64,000 nucleotides of DNA, taken from the NCBI RefSeq assembly GCF_000802185.1, contig NZ_KN676113.1, positions 4,669,430 through 4,733,429 of the forward strand, read 5' to 3'. A program made the position numbers and the translations under genes. Source of the DNA: Belnapia sp. F-4-1 (GTDB lineage: Bacteria; Pseudomonadota; Alphaproteobacteria; Acetobacterales; Acetobacteraceae). The notes beneath the pieces are model-generated. The model saw nothing but the letters and a program-made list of their open reading frames with translations. It was not told the origin of the DNA and searched no databases. This document shows, in pieces, positions 44,950 through 53,673 of this stretch. Every line of letters begins with the position of its first letter. Within the stretch, counting starts at the first letter, position 1.

Positions 44950-45495
44950 ATGAAACGTTTTAGCAACAGCACTTATTGGTCCGGTAGCCACCAACACGCA
45001 GCAAAGGGCTTATGGCCCAGGGAAACAGAAATAGCCCAAGGTACAGTGTTGTACCGCTTCATCGACATTTCCAAATCACCCTCGGTGATCGGCGCCGACG
45101 GTCCATGGTGGTTCGAGTACGAATATTATCAGATCATGAAAACTTTTGCTGAAAGGCACGGCTACTCGTTGGGATATTGTGCCCGGATCTTTGCTGCCAT
45201 TCTTTACGAGTGGAGCGAAGTGAATGCCGTTGTCTGTGCTGAGGTGACCGATGGTCCGCTTAAGGTGTGGAAAGGATGAGGTAAACAGGTCGAAGCCAAG
45301 CAGAATGACCCACGGGATATAGCCGCTCCGCATGGCTCGATCACGGAGTCGTCTGTCCAATACAACCGAAAGATGACCCCCATGCAGGGTCGCCTCGAAG
45401 TCTTGCAGCTTTTCATTCCAGGTTTAGGAAAGCCCTATCATAAATTCAGCTCGCTCATGGAAATTAAAAGCGTAGAGCAAATTCGAACTGATTGA
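44950..45495 (+). pseudogene. Low-GC unknown gene split by one in-frame TGA
   Basis: The frame MKRFSNSTYWSGSHQHAAKG runs 109 codons to TGA at 45277-45279 and continues open in the same frame for 71 more codons (GKQVEAKQNDPRDIAAPHG ... LEVLQLFIPGLGKPYHKFSS) to TGA at 45493-45495. Both parts look protein-like (YRFIDISKSPSV, WWFEYEYYQIMKTFAERHG). A single C-to-T change in an Arg CGA codon would explain the stop. Codon use is AT-rich compared with the neighbours, suggesting foreign origin. No family recognised. Confidence 0.6.
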
Positions 45496-45582
45496 CGAGC
45501 TGAAAATCAGTCGAGCCGTCTCCTTCCAAAGCTTAGTCGAAACAAGTCCGACGGGCATACGAGATCGCTAAATCTTCCAGAG

Positions 45583-46332
45583 CTAACCATGCAGCGCTGA
45601 CGGGACTTCCTGGCCAAAATAGGCCAGCTCCAGTCGGTGTGGCAGATCAGGCTCGTCTGCCCGCGCCTCCAGCACCAAGTGGCCCTGCGCCATCGCCACC
45701 ACGCGGTCCGAGACCGCCAGCGCCTTCTCGATCAGCTGCTCCACCAGCAGCACCGCCGTCCCACGTTCCCGCAGCGCCCGCACCACGCCGAGCACCCGGT
45801 CCACCAGCACTGGCGACAGCCCGGCCGAGGGCTCGTCCAGCATCAGAAGCCGCGGCCGCTGCACCAGCCCCTGCGCGACTGCCAGCATCTGCTGCTGTCC
45901 GCCACTCAGCGCGCCGCCCTTGTCCTGCCGCTTCGCCGCGATCTCGGGGAAATATTCGAGCGCCTCTTCCACCCGCCGCATCCGCTCGGCCCGCGGCACG
46001 TCGTAGCCGGCCAGCAGCAGGTTGTCGGTGACGGAGATCTGGGTGAAGACCCGATGCCCCTCGATCACATGCACCAAGCCCTGCCGTACCGCTGCGCGCG
46101 GATCACTCCCCGTCAGCTCCACGCCATCGAACCGCACCCGCCCCGCACTCGGCGGCAGCAGGCCGGAGATGGCGCGCAGCAGCGTCGTCTTTCCCGCCCC
46201 GTTCGGCCCGAGCAGCGACACCACCTCGCCCGCGCCGACCCGCAGGTCGATGCCGTGCAGCACCGCGATCTTCCCGTAGCCGGAGCAGAGGCCGCTCACC
46301 TCCAGCAGCGGCTTATGCTCCGAGATAGGCAC
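45583..46332 (-). CDS. livF: Branched-chain amino acid-type ABC transporter ATPase, LivF
   Basis: 249 residues. Walker A LLGPNGAGKTTLLRAIS, LivF-typical GLVHVIEGHRVFTQISVTDNL, signature LSGGQQQMLAVAQGL and Walker B RLLMLDEPSAGLSP. Ends a five-component importer encoded 45583-50096. Its start lies 20 bases inside the end of the fused permease-ATPase gene. Related importers carry branched-chain amino acids, amides or aromatic acids. Confidence 0.93.
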   Translation of the reverse strand: MPISEHKPLLEVSGLCSGYGKIAVLHGIDLRVGAGEVVSLLGPNGAGKTTLLRAISGLLPPSAGRVRFDGVELTGSDPRAAVRQGLVHVIEGHRVFTQISVTDNLLLAGYDVPRAERMRRVEEALEYFPEIAAKRQDKGGALSGGQQQMLAVAQGLVQRPRLLMLDEPSAGLSPVLVDRVLGVVRALRERGTAVLLVEQLIEKALAVSDRVVAMAQGHLVLEARADEPDLPHRLELAYFGQEVPSALHG

Positions 46333-48055
46333 TGACCACCTCCTTGTGGACGCGGATTTCGGCCGGCGTCCCCGCCGCCAGCACCCGCCCGAGATTGAGC
46401 ACGGTCACGCGGTCGCAGATATCGAAGATCAGGTCCGCATGGTGCTCGACGAGCAGCACCCCCACCCCCTGCCGGCTGATGACGCGGATCAGGTTGCCGA
46501 GCCGCTTGATCTCCTCAACGGAGAGCCCCGCCGCCGGCTCGTCCAGCATCAGGAATTCCGGCCGCAGCATCAGGGCGCGCGCAATCTCCATGAAGCGCAA
46601 CTCGCTATGCTGCAACCGGTCCGCCCGCGCCTCTGCGAGCCCCCCGAGCCCGACCGCCTCCAGCGCCAGCCGCGCCCGGTCCGCCATCACGCGCTCCTCC
46701 GCCCGCTGCCTTGGCAGCGACAGCAGCGCCTCGAGGAAGCCCGCCTTGCCCTCGACAGTCGCCCCGATCATGACATTCTCGAGCACGGTCGCCTCGCCGA
46801 TCATCCGCGGCGTCTGGAAGGTCCGGGCGATTCCCCTCGCCGCCCGCCCCGAAGGCCGCCCCGCCGACAGCTCCGCCCCGGCGAGCGTCATCGCCCCCTC
46901 CTGGGGCCGGTAGTAGCCGGAGATGACGTTGAGCGTCGTCGTCTTGCCGCTGCCATTCGGCCCGATCAGCCCATGCACCTCACCCTGCCGCAAATCGAGG
47001 TCGATCCCGTCGATCGCCCTGACGCCGCCGAAGGCCAGCACGATCCCCTTGAGCGAGAGCACCGCCCGCTCCCCCCGCTCCCCGATCAGCGTCCTGAGCG
47101 CCGCCTCCTGCGGCCGGATCGCGCGGTCCTCCGGTAGCGGCCGCCGCCCGCTCCGATCCAGCAGCGCCGCGATCCCGCCCGGGATCGCCAGCACGATCAC
47201 CAGCAGCAGCGCCGCATAGAGAAAGGTCGACCAGGCCGCGAGCGGCGCCGCCACCTCCGGCAACAGGGTTAGCAATATGGTTCCGAGCAGTGGCCCGAGG
47301 ATCGAGCCGCGCCCGCCGATCAGGACGGCGATGAAGAAGAGAAGCGACAGGTCGAAGGTGAAGGCATCCGGCGTGATGTATGTCTGCAAGGTGGCGAACA
47401 ACCCGCCCGCGAAAGCGGCCAATGCGCCGGCCAGTAGGAAGACCAGCGCCAGCAGCCGCGGCTTGGCGATGCCGCTCGCCTCCGCCGCCACTTCCGAGTC
47501 CCTGATCGCGACCAGCGCCCGCCCGAACCGGCTCCGCGCCAGGTTCGCCGTCGCCCAGGTGCAGACCACCGCAACGCCGAGGCAGAAATAGTAGAACCCC
47601 CAGGCCGTATCCATCGGCGCTGGCAGGCTCGGCCCGGGGATTCCGATGCCGCCCCCCGTCACATCCTGCCAGGCGAGCGTGATCTGCGTGACGATGGTGG
47701 CGAAGCCAAGCGTCGTCATGGCGAAGTAGAAGGTCCGCAGCCTGAGCGCCGGCAATCCGACGACGACGCCCGCGACAGCCCCCGCCGCCGCTGCGATGCC
47801 GAGCGCCGCGAAAGCCGGCAGCGGTTCCATCACGGTCCCCGCCGTAAGGACACTGGCGGTGTAGGCCCCGATCGCCAGCAGCGCGACATAGCCAATGGCC
47901 AGCTGCCCGGCGAAGCCGACGATCAGGTTGAGCCCCGCAACCAGCACCCAGTAGATGCAGGCCCGCGTGGCGATCAGCGCCCAGTACTCGTTGCCCGTCA
48001 GCGGCAGCGCCAGGGCAAGCGCCAGCAGCGCGAGGAAAGGCCAGAGCTTCGCCAT
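46313..48055 (-). CDS. Fused LivM permease and LivG ATPase
   Basis: 580 residues. Residues 1-about 300 form a LivM-type permease (IYWVLVAGLNLIVGFAGQLAIG, LRTFYFAMTTLGFATIVTQ, FIAVLIGGRGSILGPLLG). Residues about 330-580 form a LivG ATPase with GLIGPNGSGKTTTLNVISG, ARTFQTPRMIGEATVLENV and EFLMLDEPAAGLS. GGAGG eight bases before the ATG at 48055 decides that start over a GTG at 48061. Fused permease-ATPases occur in this family. Partners livH upstream and livF downstream. Confidence 0.9.
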   Translation of the reverse strand: MAKLWPFLALLALALALPLTGNEYWALIATRACIYWVLVAGLNLIVGFAGQLAIGYVALLAIGAYTASVLTAGTVMEPLPAFAALGIAAAAGAVAGVVVGLPALRLRTFYFAMTTLGFATIVTQITLAWQDVTGGGIGIPGPSLPAPMDTAWGFYYFCLGVAVVCTWATANLARSRFGRALVAIRDSEVAAEASGIAKPRLLALVFLLAGALAAFAGGLFATLQTYITPDAFTFDLSLLFFIAVLIGGRGSILGPLLGTILLTLLPEVAAPLAAWSTFLYAALLLVIVLAIPGGIAALLDRSGRRPLPEDRAIRPQEAALRTLIGERGERAVLSLKGIVLAFGGVRAIDGIDLDLRQGEVHGLIGPNGSGKTTTLNVISGYYRPQEGAMTLAGAELSAGRPSGRAARGIARTFQTPRMIGEATVLENVMIGATVEGKAGFLEALLSLPRQRAEERVMADRARLALEAVGLGGLAEARADRLQHSELRFMEIARALMLRPEFLMLDEPAAGLSVEEIKRLGNLIRVISRQGVGVLLVEHHADLIFDICDRVTVLNLGRVLAAGTPAEIRVHKEVVSAYLGA

Positions 48056-48057
48056 CC

Positions 48058-48915
48058 TCACACCCTCCGCGCCGCTGGCGCCCCGAACATCCCCTGCGGC
48101 CGCGCCAGCAACACGATGATGAAGAGGGTGAAGACCGCCACCGAGGAGAAGATGCCCCCCACCATGAAGTTGGCCGCCTGCTGGAACAGCCCGAGCAGCA
48201 GCCCGCCAATCACCGCCCCCCGGTTGTTCCCCAAGCCCCCGAGCGCCACGGGGATAAACCCATAGAAGTTTAGCAACGGCCCGTTGGCGAAGAAGGCCAG
48301 CAGCAGCTGCCCGCCGGCGAAGCCCGCCAGCGCCCCCACCGCGCCGGCCAGCGCGTAGCTCGCCATCCGCAAGTTCCGCTCCGGCAGGCCGAGCGCGCGC
48401 GCCGCGAAATTATCCTCGGCGATGGCGACGAAGGCCCGCCCCACCAGCGTATAGCGGTAGAGATATTCCAGCCCGAGGATGGTTGCCGCGCAGGCCACGA
48501 CCGGCAGCCAGTATTTCTCGTCCCAGATACCCGCCCCGATCCCGACGAGCCTGGGGAAAGGCTGCGGCTCCGTGCTCCATTCCAGTGCCGTCGCATGCTG
48601 GATCAGCAGCGCGACGGCCAGGGTCGAGAGCACGTAGAGATGCTGGTCGAGGCTCTTCAGCACCGGCCGCACCGCCACCACCTCCGTTACCACGCCGAGC
48701 AGCGCGCAGCAGGAGAGCGTCGCCAGCAGCCCGAGCGGCACCGGCAGCCCGAGCCGCAGCACGAAGAGCGAGCCGAACACGCCCCCCAGCATCCCGAGCT
48801 GCCCCGCGGTGAAGCTCATCACGCGCGAGGTCGAGAACATGGTGTTGTAGGTGATGCCGATCAGCGCGTAGACCGCGCCCACCGCCAGGCCCGAGGCCAG
48901 GATCGAGGCGAGCAT
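48058..48915 (-). CDS. livH: Branched-chain amino acid-type ABC permease, LivH
   Basis: 285 residues, mostly hydrophobic, with LASGLAVGAVYALIGITYN and VMSFTAGQLGMLGGVFG at the N terminus and the LivH signature AIAEDNFAARALGLPERNLRMASYALAGAVGALAGF. Start at 48915 lies five bases beyond the binding-protein stop. Partners the fused LivM-LivG protein. Confidence 0.92.
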   Translation of the reverse strand: MLASILASGLAVGAVYALIGITYNTMFSTSRVMSFTAGQLGMLGGVFGSLFVLRLGLPVPLGLLATLSCCALLGVVTEVVAVRPVLKSLDQHLYVLSTLAVALLIQHATALEWSTEPQPFPRLVGIGAGIWDEKYWLPVVACAATILGLEYLYRYTLVGRAFVAIAEDNFAARALGLPERNLRMASYALAGAVGALAGFAGGQLLLAFFANGPLLNFYGFIPVALGGLGNNRGAVIGGLLLGLFQQAANFMVGGIFSSVAVFTLFIIVLLARPQGMFGAPAARRV

Positions 48916-48920
48916 GCGGC

Positions 48921-50096
48921 TCAGCCGTAGCCCGGCGCCAGCGCGAAGGTACCGTTCTTCCCCGTGGACGCCGCCGACATCACCACGTCGGAGACGGGGT
49001 AGCCGTTGTGGTCCTGCGCGGTGAAGCTGTACTCGCCGAAATAGCCCGGATACTGCTTCAGCGAATTCCAGTGGGCGATGATTGCCTGGTTGCTCGTCGC
49101 CCCCGTCGCCTCCACCGCCTTCGTCACCAGCTCGACGGCATCGATCCCGCAGGCGACCCACCAGAGCAGCGTATCCTGCAGGTTCACCTTGCCCTGCAGC
49201 CGCTGCACCAGCTCCTGGTTGCGCGGCGGCAGCTTGCCGGAGGCGTCGTAGCTGCAGCTCTTGTAGCCGATGGCATAGACCTTCTCCCAATTGGCCGGCT
49301 TGTCGATCAGCGCGCCGATCTCCCCGGAGGCCAGGGCCGGATGGCCGATGAAGGGCACGTCCCAGCCCATCGCCGCCCGCGTGTTCAGCAGTCGCGCGAT
49401 CATCCCAGTTGAGACGCTCCAGATAATAATCGCCTGCGCCCCCGCATTCCGAGCCCGCAGCATGTCGGGCGTCATGTCCGGCTGAGTCGCGTCGATATTC
49501 GCCTTGGTGACGACCTCCGCCCCATCCTTCTGGAAGGCCGCAGCCGAGGCATTCGCCGCCGACACGCCATAGCCCGTCGTATCGCCGATCACCGCGACCT
49601 TCTTCACCTTGGCGATGTTCAGCGTATAGCTGCGCACCGCATCGTCCCATTGCGTGTTGGAGGGCGCGATGCGGAAGGCATTCGGGTATTTCACCGGGTC
49701 GATCAGGCTGTCCACGACGCAGGGATGGATGTTCGGCATCTTCGCCCGCGCCATGATCGCGGTGACGGCCAGCGACTCGCCGGAATTGGTCGGCCCCCAG
49801 ATCGCATGCACGCGGAGCTGGCTGATCATCTCCTGCGTCGCGTTCACTGCCTTGGTCGGGTCGCCCTGAGTGTCGCGGGTGATGATCTCGACCTTCCGCC
49901 CCTTCACCCCGCCCGAGTTGTTGATCGCCTCCGCCGCCCACATCACGCCGCGATTGAAGCCGATCGCCGGCGCCGAGCTCGGCCCCGTCATGGCGGCGAG
50001 CCAGCCGATCTTGATCGGCTCGTTCTGTGCGACGGCCGGCATCGAAAGGCTGGTCGCGGCGGCTGCCAGGCCTAAGCCTCGGCGAGTGATGATCAT
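48921..50096 (-). CDS. ABC transporter substrate-binding protein, LivK type
   Basis: 391 residues. Tat-like or Sec signal IITRRGLGLAAAATSLSMPAVAQ, then EPIKIGWLAAMTGPSSAPAIGFNRGV and GVKGRKVEIITRDTQGDPTKAV of the periplasmic-binding-protein type 1 fold. AGGGAGA precedes the ATG. Located first in the importer operon and next to catabolic genes, so an aromatic or organic-acid ligand is likely, by context only. Confidence 0.92.
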   Translation of the reverse strand: MIITRRGLGLAAAATSLSMPAVAQNEPIKIGWLAAMTGPSSAPAIGFNRGVMWAAEAINNSGGVKGRKVEIITRDTQGDPTKAVNATQEMISQLRVHAIWGPTNSGESLAVTAIMARAKMPNIHPCVVDSLIDPVKYPNAFRIAPSNTQWDDAVRSYTLNIAKVKKVAVIGDTTGYGVSAANASAAAFQKDGAEVVTKANIDATQPDMTPDMLRARNAGAQAIIIWSVSTGMIARLLNTRAAMGWDVPFIGHPALASGEIGALIDKPANWEKVYAIGYKSCSYDASGKLPPRNQELVQRLQGKVNLQDTLLWWVACGIDAVELVTKAVEATGATSNQAIIAHWNSLKQYPGYFGEYSFTAQDHNGYPVSDVVMSAASTGKNGTFALAPGYG

Positions 50097-50123
50097 GGGT
50101 GTCTCTCCCTTATGCTTCTTCGT

Positions 50124-51236
50124 TCACAGCGCGATGCGCACCGGCGCCCCACGCGTCACCTGTGCAAGCAAGGCCGGATCCGGCTCCACCCCGAGCCCCG
50201 GCCCGCGCGGCACCGCGACCGTCCCGTCCGGACAGCGCACCCAGGGGTCGAAGGGGTTCGGCTCCATCTCGAGCCACAGCACCTCGACCATCGGCCGCTC
50301 GACCAGCGCCGTCGCGACATGGATGGTGGCGACGAGCCCCGGCCCGAAATACGGGCTGTGCGGCATGACGGTGACGCCATGCGCCTCGCAGAGCGCGATC
50401 ACCTTGCGCATCTCGCCGATGCCGCCGACCTTGGTGACGCTCGGCTGCGCATAGTCGATCGCGCCCGCCTCGATCAGCGCCTTGAAGCCGAACAGCCCCG
50501 CCGTGTTCTCCCCCGCCGACAACGGAATCCCGTACTGCCGCAACCCGGCGAGCCCCGCCGCATCCTCCGGCGGCCAGACCGGCTCCTCCAGCCAGAACAG
50601 TCCCTCGCCGGCCAGCGACCGCGCCATCTCCCGCGCGACCGGCGGCGTCCAGGCGCAGTTCACGTCGAGCATGATCGCCGCCCCCGGCGCCGCGCGCCGC
50701 GCGGCCACCACCGCCTCCCGCGTCACCTCATGCAGCTTGATGTGCCGGTAGCCCCGCGCCGCCGCCTCCGCCGTGTTCCGCGCGACGAGATCGAGATCCC
50801 CGCCATAGGAGAGCAGGCTCGCATAGGCCGGCAGCCGCTCCGGCGCCGCGCCCCCCAGCAGCCGCCAGACCGGCTGCCCGCAGCGCTTGCCCATGATGTC
50901 CCAGAGCGCGATCTCGATGCCCGAGAAGGCATAGACGAAGGCCCCGTTCCGCCCGAGCAGATGCGTCCCGTGCAGCACCCGCCGCGAGAGCCCGTTGATG
51001 TCGCCCGAGTCCTGCCCCAGCACCAGCGGCGCGACGATGCTCTCGAGCGCCGCCTTCGTGGTCGGGATCGCCGCATGGCCGAAGGCCTCGCCCCAGCCGA
51101 CCAGCCCGTCCTCCGTCTCGACGCGGACGAGCAGCACCTCCATCCGGTCCCAGAGCTGCCCGGCGAATCGTCCATGCGGCCCGCCCATGGTGAAGGGCAT
51201 GGACAGGACCGAGGTTTCGACGGCCGTGATGCGCAT
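50124..51236 (-). CDS. Enolase-superfamily mandelate racemase/muconate lactonizing enzyme
   Basis: 370 residues. N-terminal capping domain, then the barrel with a Lys-x-His pair in YRHIKLHEVTREAV (usually Lys-x-Lys or Lys-x-His in the MR subgroup), metal ligands Asp in AIMLDVNCAW, Glu in LFWLEEPVWPPED and Glu in LSAGENTAG, and His in VMPHSPYFGPG near the C terminus. This pattern fits the mandelate racemase subgroup. Substrate unassigned; the catabolic context suggests an acid-sugar or aromatic-acid derivative. Confidence 0.9.
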   Translation of the reverse strand: MRITAVETSVLSMPFTMGGPHGRFAGQLWDRMEVLLVRVETEDGLVGWGEAFGHAAIPTTKAALESIVAPLVLGQDSGDINGLSRRVLHGTHLLGRNGAFVYAFSGIEIALWDIMGKRCGQPVWRLLGGAAPERLPAYASLLSYGGDLDLVARNTAEAAARGYRHIKLHEVTREAVVAARRAAPGAAIMLDVNCAWTPPVAREMARSLAGEGLFWLEEPVWPPEDAAGLAGLRQYGIPLSAGENTAGLFGFKALIEAGAIDYAQPSVTKVGGIGEMRKVIALCEAHGVTVMPHSPYFGPGLVATIHVATALVERPMVEVLWLEMEPNPFDPWVRCPDGTVAVPRGPGLGVEPDPALLAQVTRGAPVRIAL

Positions 51237-51324
51237 GGACCTGAATGTTCCCCCAAGCCCTCTCGCCGGGGCCGCGGCCGCATCCTGCGGCGGCCGGCCG
51301 CGGAGTTCAACCAGGGGGGGCGGA

Positions 51325-52107
51325 TTACCGTCCCTTGAACACGGGCTTGCGCTTCTCGGCGAAGGCGCGCTGTGCCTCCTGCGTATCCTCCGTCCCGGCC
51401 AGCGCCACGGTCTGCGACTGCTCGAAGCGATAGCCGTCCTGCAACGGCAACTCCTCCGTCACCTGGAAGGAGCGCTTGGCCGCCCGCACCGCGAGCGGCA
51501 CCTTCTGCGCGATCTCGCGCGCGATGCCCATCGCCGTCTCCATCAGCGCCGCATCCGGCACGCAGGCCGAGACGACGTTCATCCGCAGCAGCTCCGGCCC
51601 GGTGATGCGCCGCGCCGTCATGATCATCAGCCGCGCATCCGACTCGCCGAAATGCCGCCGCACATGCCGCACACCCCCGGCCAGCCCGACATCCACCTCG
51701 GTCATGGACAGGAAGGCGCTCTCCGCCGCCACCAGGATATCGGCCGAGAGCGCCAGCACGCAGCCCGCCCCGATCGCCGCGCCGTTGATCGCCGCGATCA
51801 CCGGCACGCCGCATTCCGCCACGCAGTCGAAACCCGCCCGCACCATTCGGTTGTGCCGCGGATAGGCCCCAGGCTTGCCGGAAAGCCCCGGCCGCTCCTT
51901 CAGATCCGCCCCCGCCGAGAAGGCCCGCCCCGCCCCCGTCAGCACGATGGCCCGCACCTCCGCCATGTCGTGCAGCGCGTCGAAGATGCCGGTGATCTCC
52001 TCGCGGAAGCGCGCATTCTGCGCATTCACCGGCGGCCGCCGCATGGTGACGGTGGCGACATGCTCCGCGATCTCGACGGTGAAGCACTCCAGCCCCTCGA
52101 AGCTCAT
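51325..52107 (-). CDS. Enoyl-CoA hydratase/isomerase family protein
   Basis: 260 residues of the crotonase fold. Oxyanion-hole segments GRAFSAGADLKER and NGAAIGAGCVLALSADILVA, with the catalytic-region LSMTEVDVGLAGGVRHVRRHFGE. The Asp/Glu there differ from classic hydratases, so isomerase, hydrolase or lyase activity is possible. ATGA overlap with the alpha/beta hydrolase gene upstream. Confidence 0.88.
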   Translation of the reverse strand: MSFEGLECFTVEIAEHVATVTMRRPPVNAQNARFREEITGIFDALHDMAEVRAIVLTGAGRAFSAGADLKERPGLSGKPGAYPRHNRMVRAGFDCVAECGVPVIAAINGAAIGAGCVLALSADILVAAESAFLSMTEVDVGLAGGVRHVRRHFGESDARLMIMTARRITGPELLRMNVVSACVPDAALMETAMGIAREIAQKVPLAVRAAKRSFQVTEELPLQDGYRFEQSQTVALAGTEDTQEAQRAFAEKRKPVFKGR

Positions 52108-52883
52108 TCCTGTACCTTTCCCGCGAATCCGATCAGCGCCCGCGCCACCGCCTCGGGCTGCTCGGGCAGCAGCGCATGCCCCGCCCGCGCGACGACGACC
52201 ATCTCCACCCGCGGCCCCAGCGCCTCGCGCAACCTGGCCTCGCTCGGCACCGGCGCGATGGTATCCTCCGCCGCCGCGACATAGAGCACCGGCACCCGCT
52301 CGGCGACGCGCTTCCAGGCGGCATCCGTCGCCGCCGTCGCTGCCCGCTGCATCCGCGCGACCGGCGCATGCCAGCCGGCGAGCCATACCCGCGCATCATG
52401 CCCCGGCGCGAAATACCCCCGTTGCAGATGCCGCAGCCGCTCCGCCTCGCCCAAGCGGGGGTCGAAGCTGCCATCGATCGAGGCGCGCACCGCCGGGTCG
52501 AGCACCGTGTCGATCGAGGCCGCCAGCAACGCCACGCCCCGCACCACCGGCGCCCTTACCACCGCCATCGCCCGCGCCACCCAATTGCCGAAGGCATGCC
52601 CGGCGACCACCGCCGGACTGCCGACGCCTGCCGCCGCCAGCGCCGCCGCCGCATCCTCGGCGAGGTCGTAGAGCGTCAGCCCTTCCATCGGCCCCTCGGA
52701 GCCGCCGATGCCCCGTGGCTCCGGCCGCACCACCCGGAACCCCGCCGCCGCCACCATCGGCGCGACCGCATCGAAATCCTCCGCCCCCCGCCCGAGCGAG
52801 GGCAGCAGCAGCACTGGCGCGCCCCTGCCCTCCGCCTGCCAGGCGATCCGCGCCGCGCCATGCGCCGCAACCCCCCGCTCCAT
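52104..52883 (-). CDS. Alpha/beta hydrolase-fold protein with Ala at the nucleophile position
   Basis: 259 residues. The strand-loop PVLLLPSLGRGAEDFDAVAPM and RGIGGSEGP are typical of 3-oxoadipate enol-lactonase-like hydrolases. The nucleophile elbow reads VVAGHAFGNWVARAM: Gly-His-Ala-Phe-Gly instead of Gly-x-Ser-x-Gly. His in VARAGHALLPEQP and Asp in AAAEDTIAPV remain. GGGAGG five bases before the ATG at 52883 sets the start. Coupled to the enoyl-CoA hydratase gene and divergent from pcaH. Confidence 0.85.
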   Translation of the reverse strand: MERGVAAHGAARIAWQAEGRGAPVLLLPSLGRGAEDFDAVAPMVAAAGFRVVRPEPRGIGGSEGPMEGLTLYDLAEDAAAALAAAGVGSPAVVAGHAFGNWVARAMAVVRAPVVRGVALLAASIDTVLDPAVRASIDGSFDPRLGEAERLRHLQRGYFAPGHDARVWLAGWHAPVARMQRAATAATDAAWKRVAERVPVLYVAAAEDTIAPVPSEARLREALGPRVEMVVVARAGHALLPEQPEAVARALIGFAGKVQE

Positions 52884-52956
52884 GGCCGCCTCCCGCTGCT
52901 TTCCCCGCAGCATCGGCTCGGGCATGCTCCTCGGCAACACGCAGGGGGAGGACCCG

Positions 52957-53673
52957 ATGCCAGAGGACGCGCTGCCGGCCCGCTTCGGCCCCCTGCCGCT
53001 CGGCATCGCCCCCATCGTCCCGACGCCCGGCTACCCGGGCACCTTCACCCACACACCGAGCCAGCCCCTCATCCGCCGCCCGCCCGGCCGCACCGAGGTC
53101 ACCGGCCCGCTCGCCCTCCACCACAAGCTGCCCTGCGGCGAGGCCAACCTGGCGGAACCCACCCCCGGCCGCCCCGCCCTCGGCCAGCTCATCCACATCG
53201 CCGGCCAGGTGCTCGACGAGGATGGCCGCCCCATCCCCGACGCCGTCGTGGAGCTCTGGCAGGCCAATGCCGCCGGCCGCTACGCCCATGCCAACGACAC
53301 CCGCTCAGCCCCGCTCGACCCGCATTTCATCGGCAACGGCCGCGTCCGCACCGATGCCGAGGGCCGCTACGGCTTCTTCACCATCCGCCCCGGCGCCTAT
53401 CCCGTGCCCGGCGAGGCGGTGTGGTGGCGCCCGCCCCATGTCCATTTCTCCGTCCTCGGCCCCGCCACTCTCTCCCGCCTGGTGACGCAGATGTTCTTCC
53501 CCGGCGACCCGCTGAACCCGCTCGACCACATCCTCATGGCCGTCCCCGGCGCCGCCGCCCGCGAGCGCCTGATCGCCCGCGCCCTGCCGCCGGCCGAGAT
53601 CGGCTCCGGCTGGCTCGGCTACCGCCACGACATCGTCCTGCGCGGCCGCCGCGCCACGCCCACGCTGCCATGA
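52957..53673 (+). CDS. pcaH: Protocatechuate 3,4-dioxygenase beta subunit (PcaH-like)
   Basis: Iron(III) intradiol dioxygenase subunit. 238 residues. The iron-site segment PGAYPVPGEAVWWRPPHVHFS has Tyr and two His ligands. The region aligned to the first Tyr ligand reads HANDTRSAPLDPHF with Arg where Pseudomonas has Tyr. GGGGGAGG six bases before the ATG at 52957 selects this start over one 33 bases upstream. It opens the ring of protocatechuate or a related catechol. Followed at ATGA overlap by the alpha subunit. Confidence 0.86.
   Translation: MPEDALPARFGPLPLGIAPIVPTPGYPGTFTHTPSQPLIRRPPGRTEVTGPLALHHKLPCGEANLAEPTPGRPALGQLIHIAGQVLDEDGRPIPDAVVELWQANAAGRYAHANDTRSAPLDPHFIGNGRVRTDAEGRYGFFTIRPGAYPVPGEAVWWRPPHVHFSVLGPATLSRLVTQMFFPGDPLNPLDHILMAVPGAAARERLIARALPPAEIGSGWLGYRHDIVLRGRRATPTLP

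Noticed and set aside
45277-45279. Selenocysteine codon
   Set aside because: No clear stem-loop follows the TGA, and neighbouring residues G-K do not suggest a redox site; a nonsense mutation is simpler. Left open as a finding.
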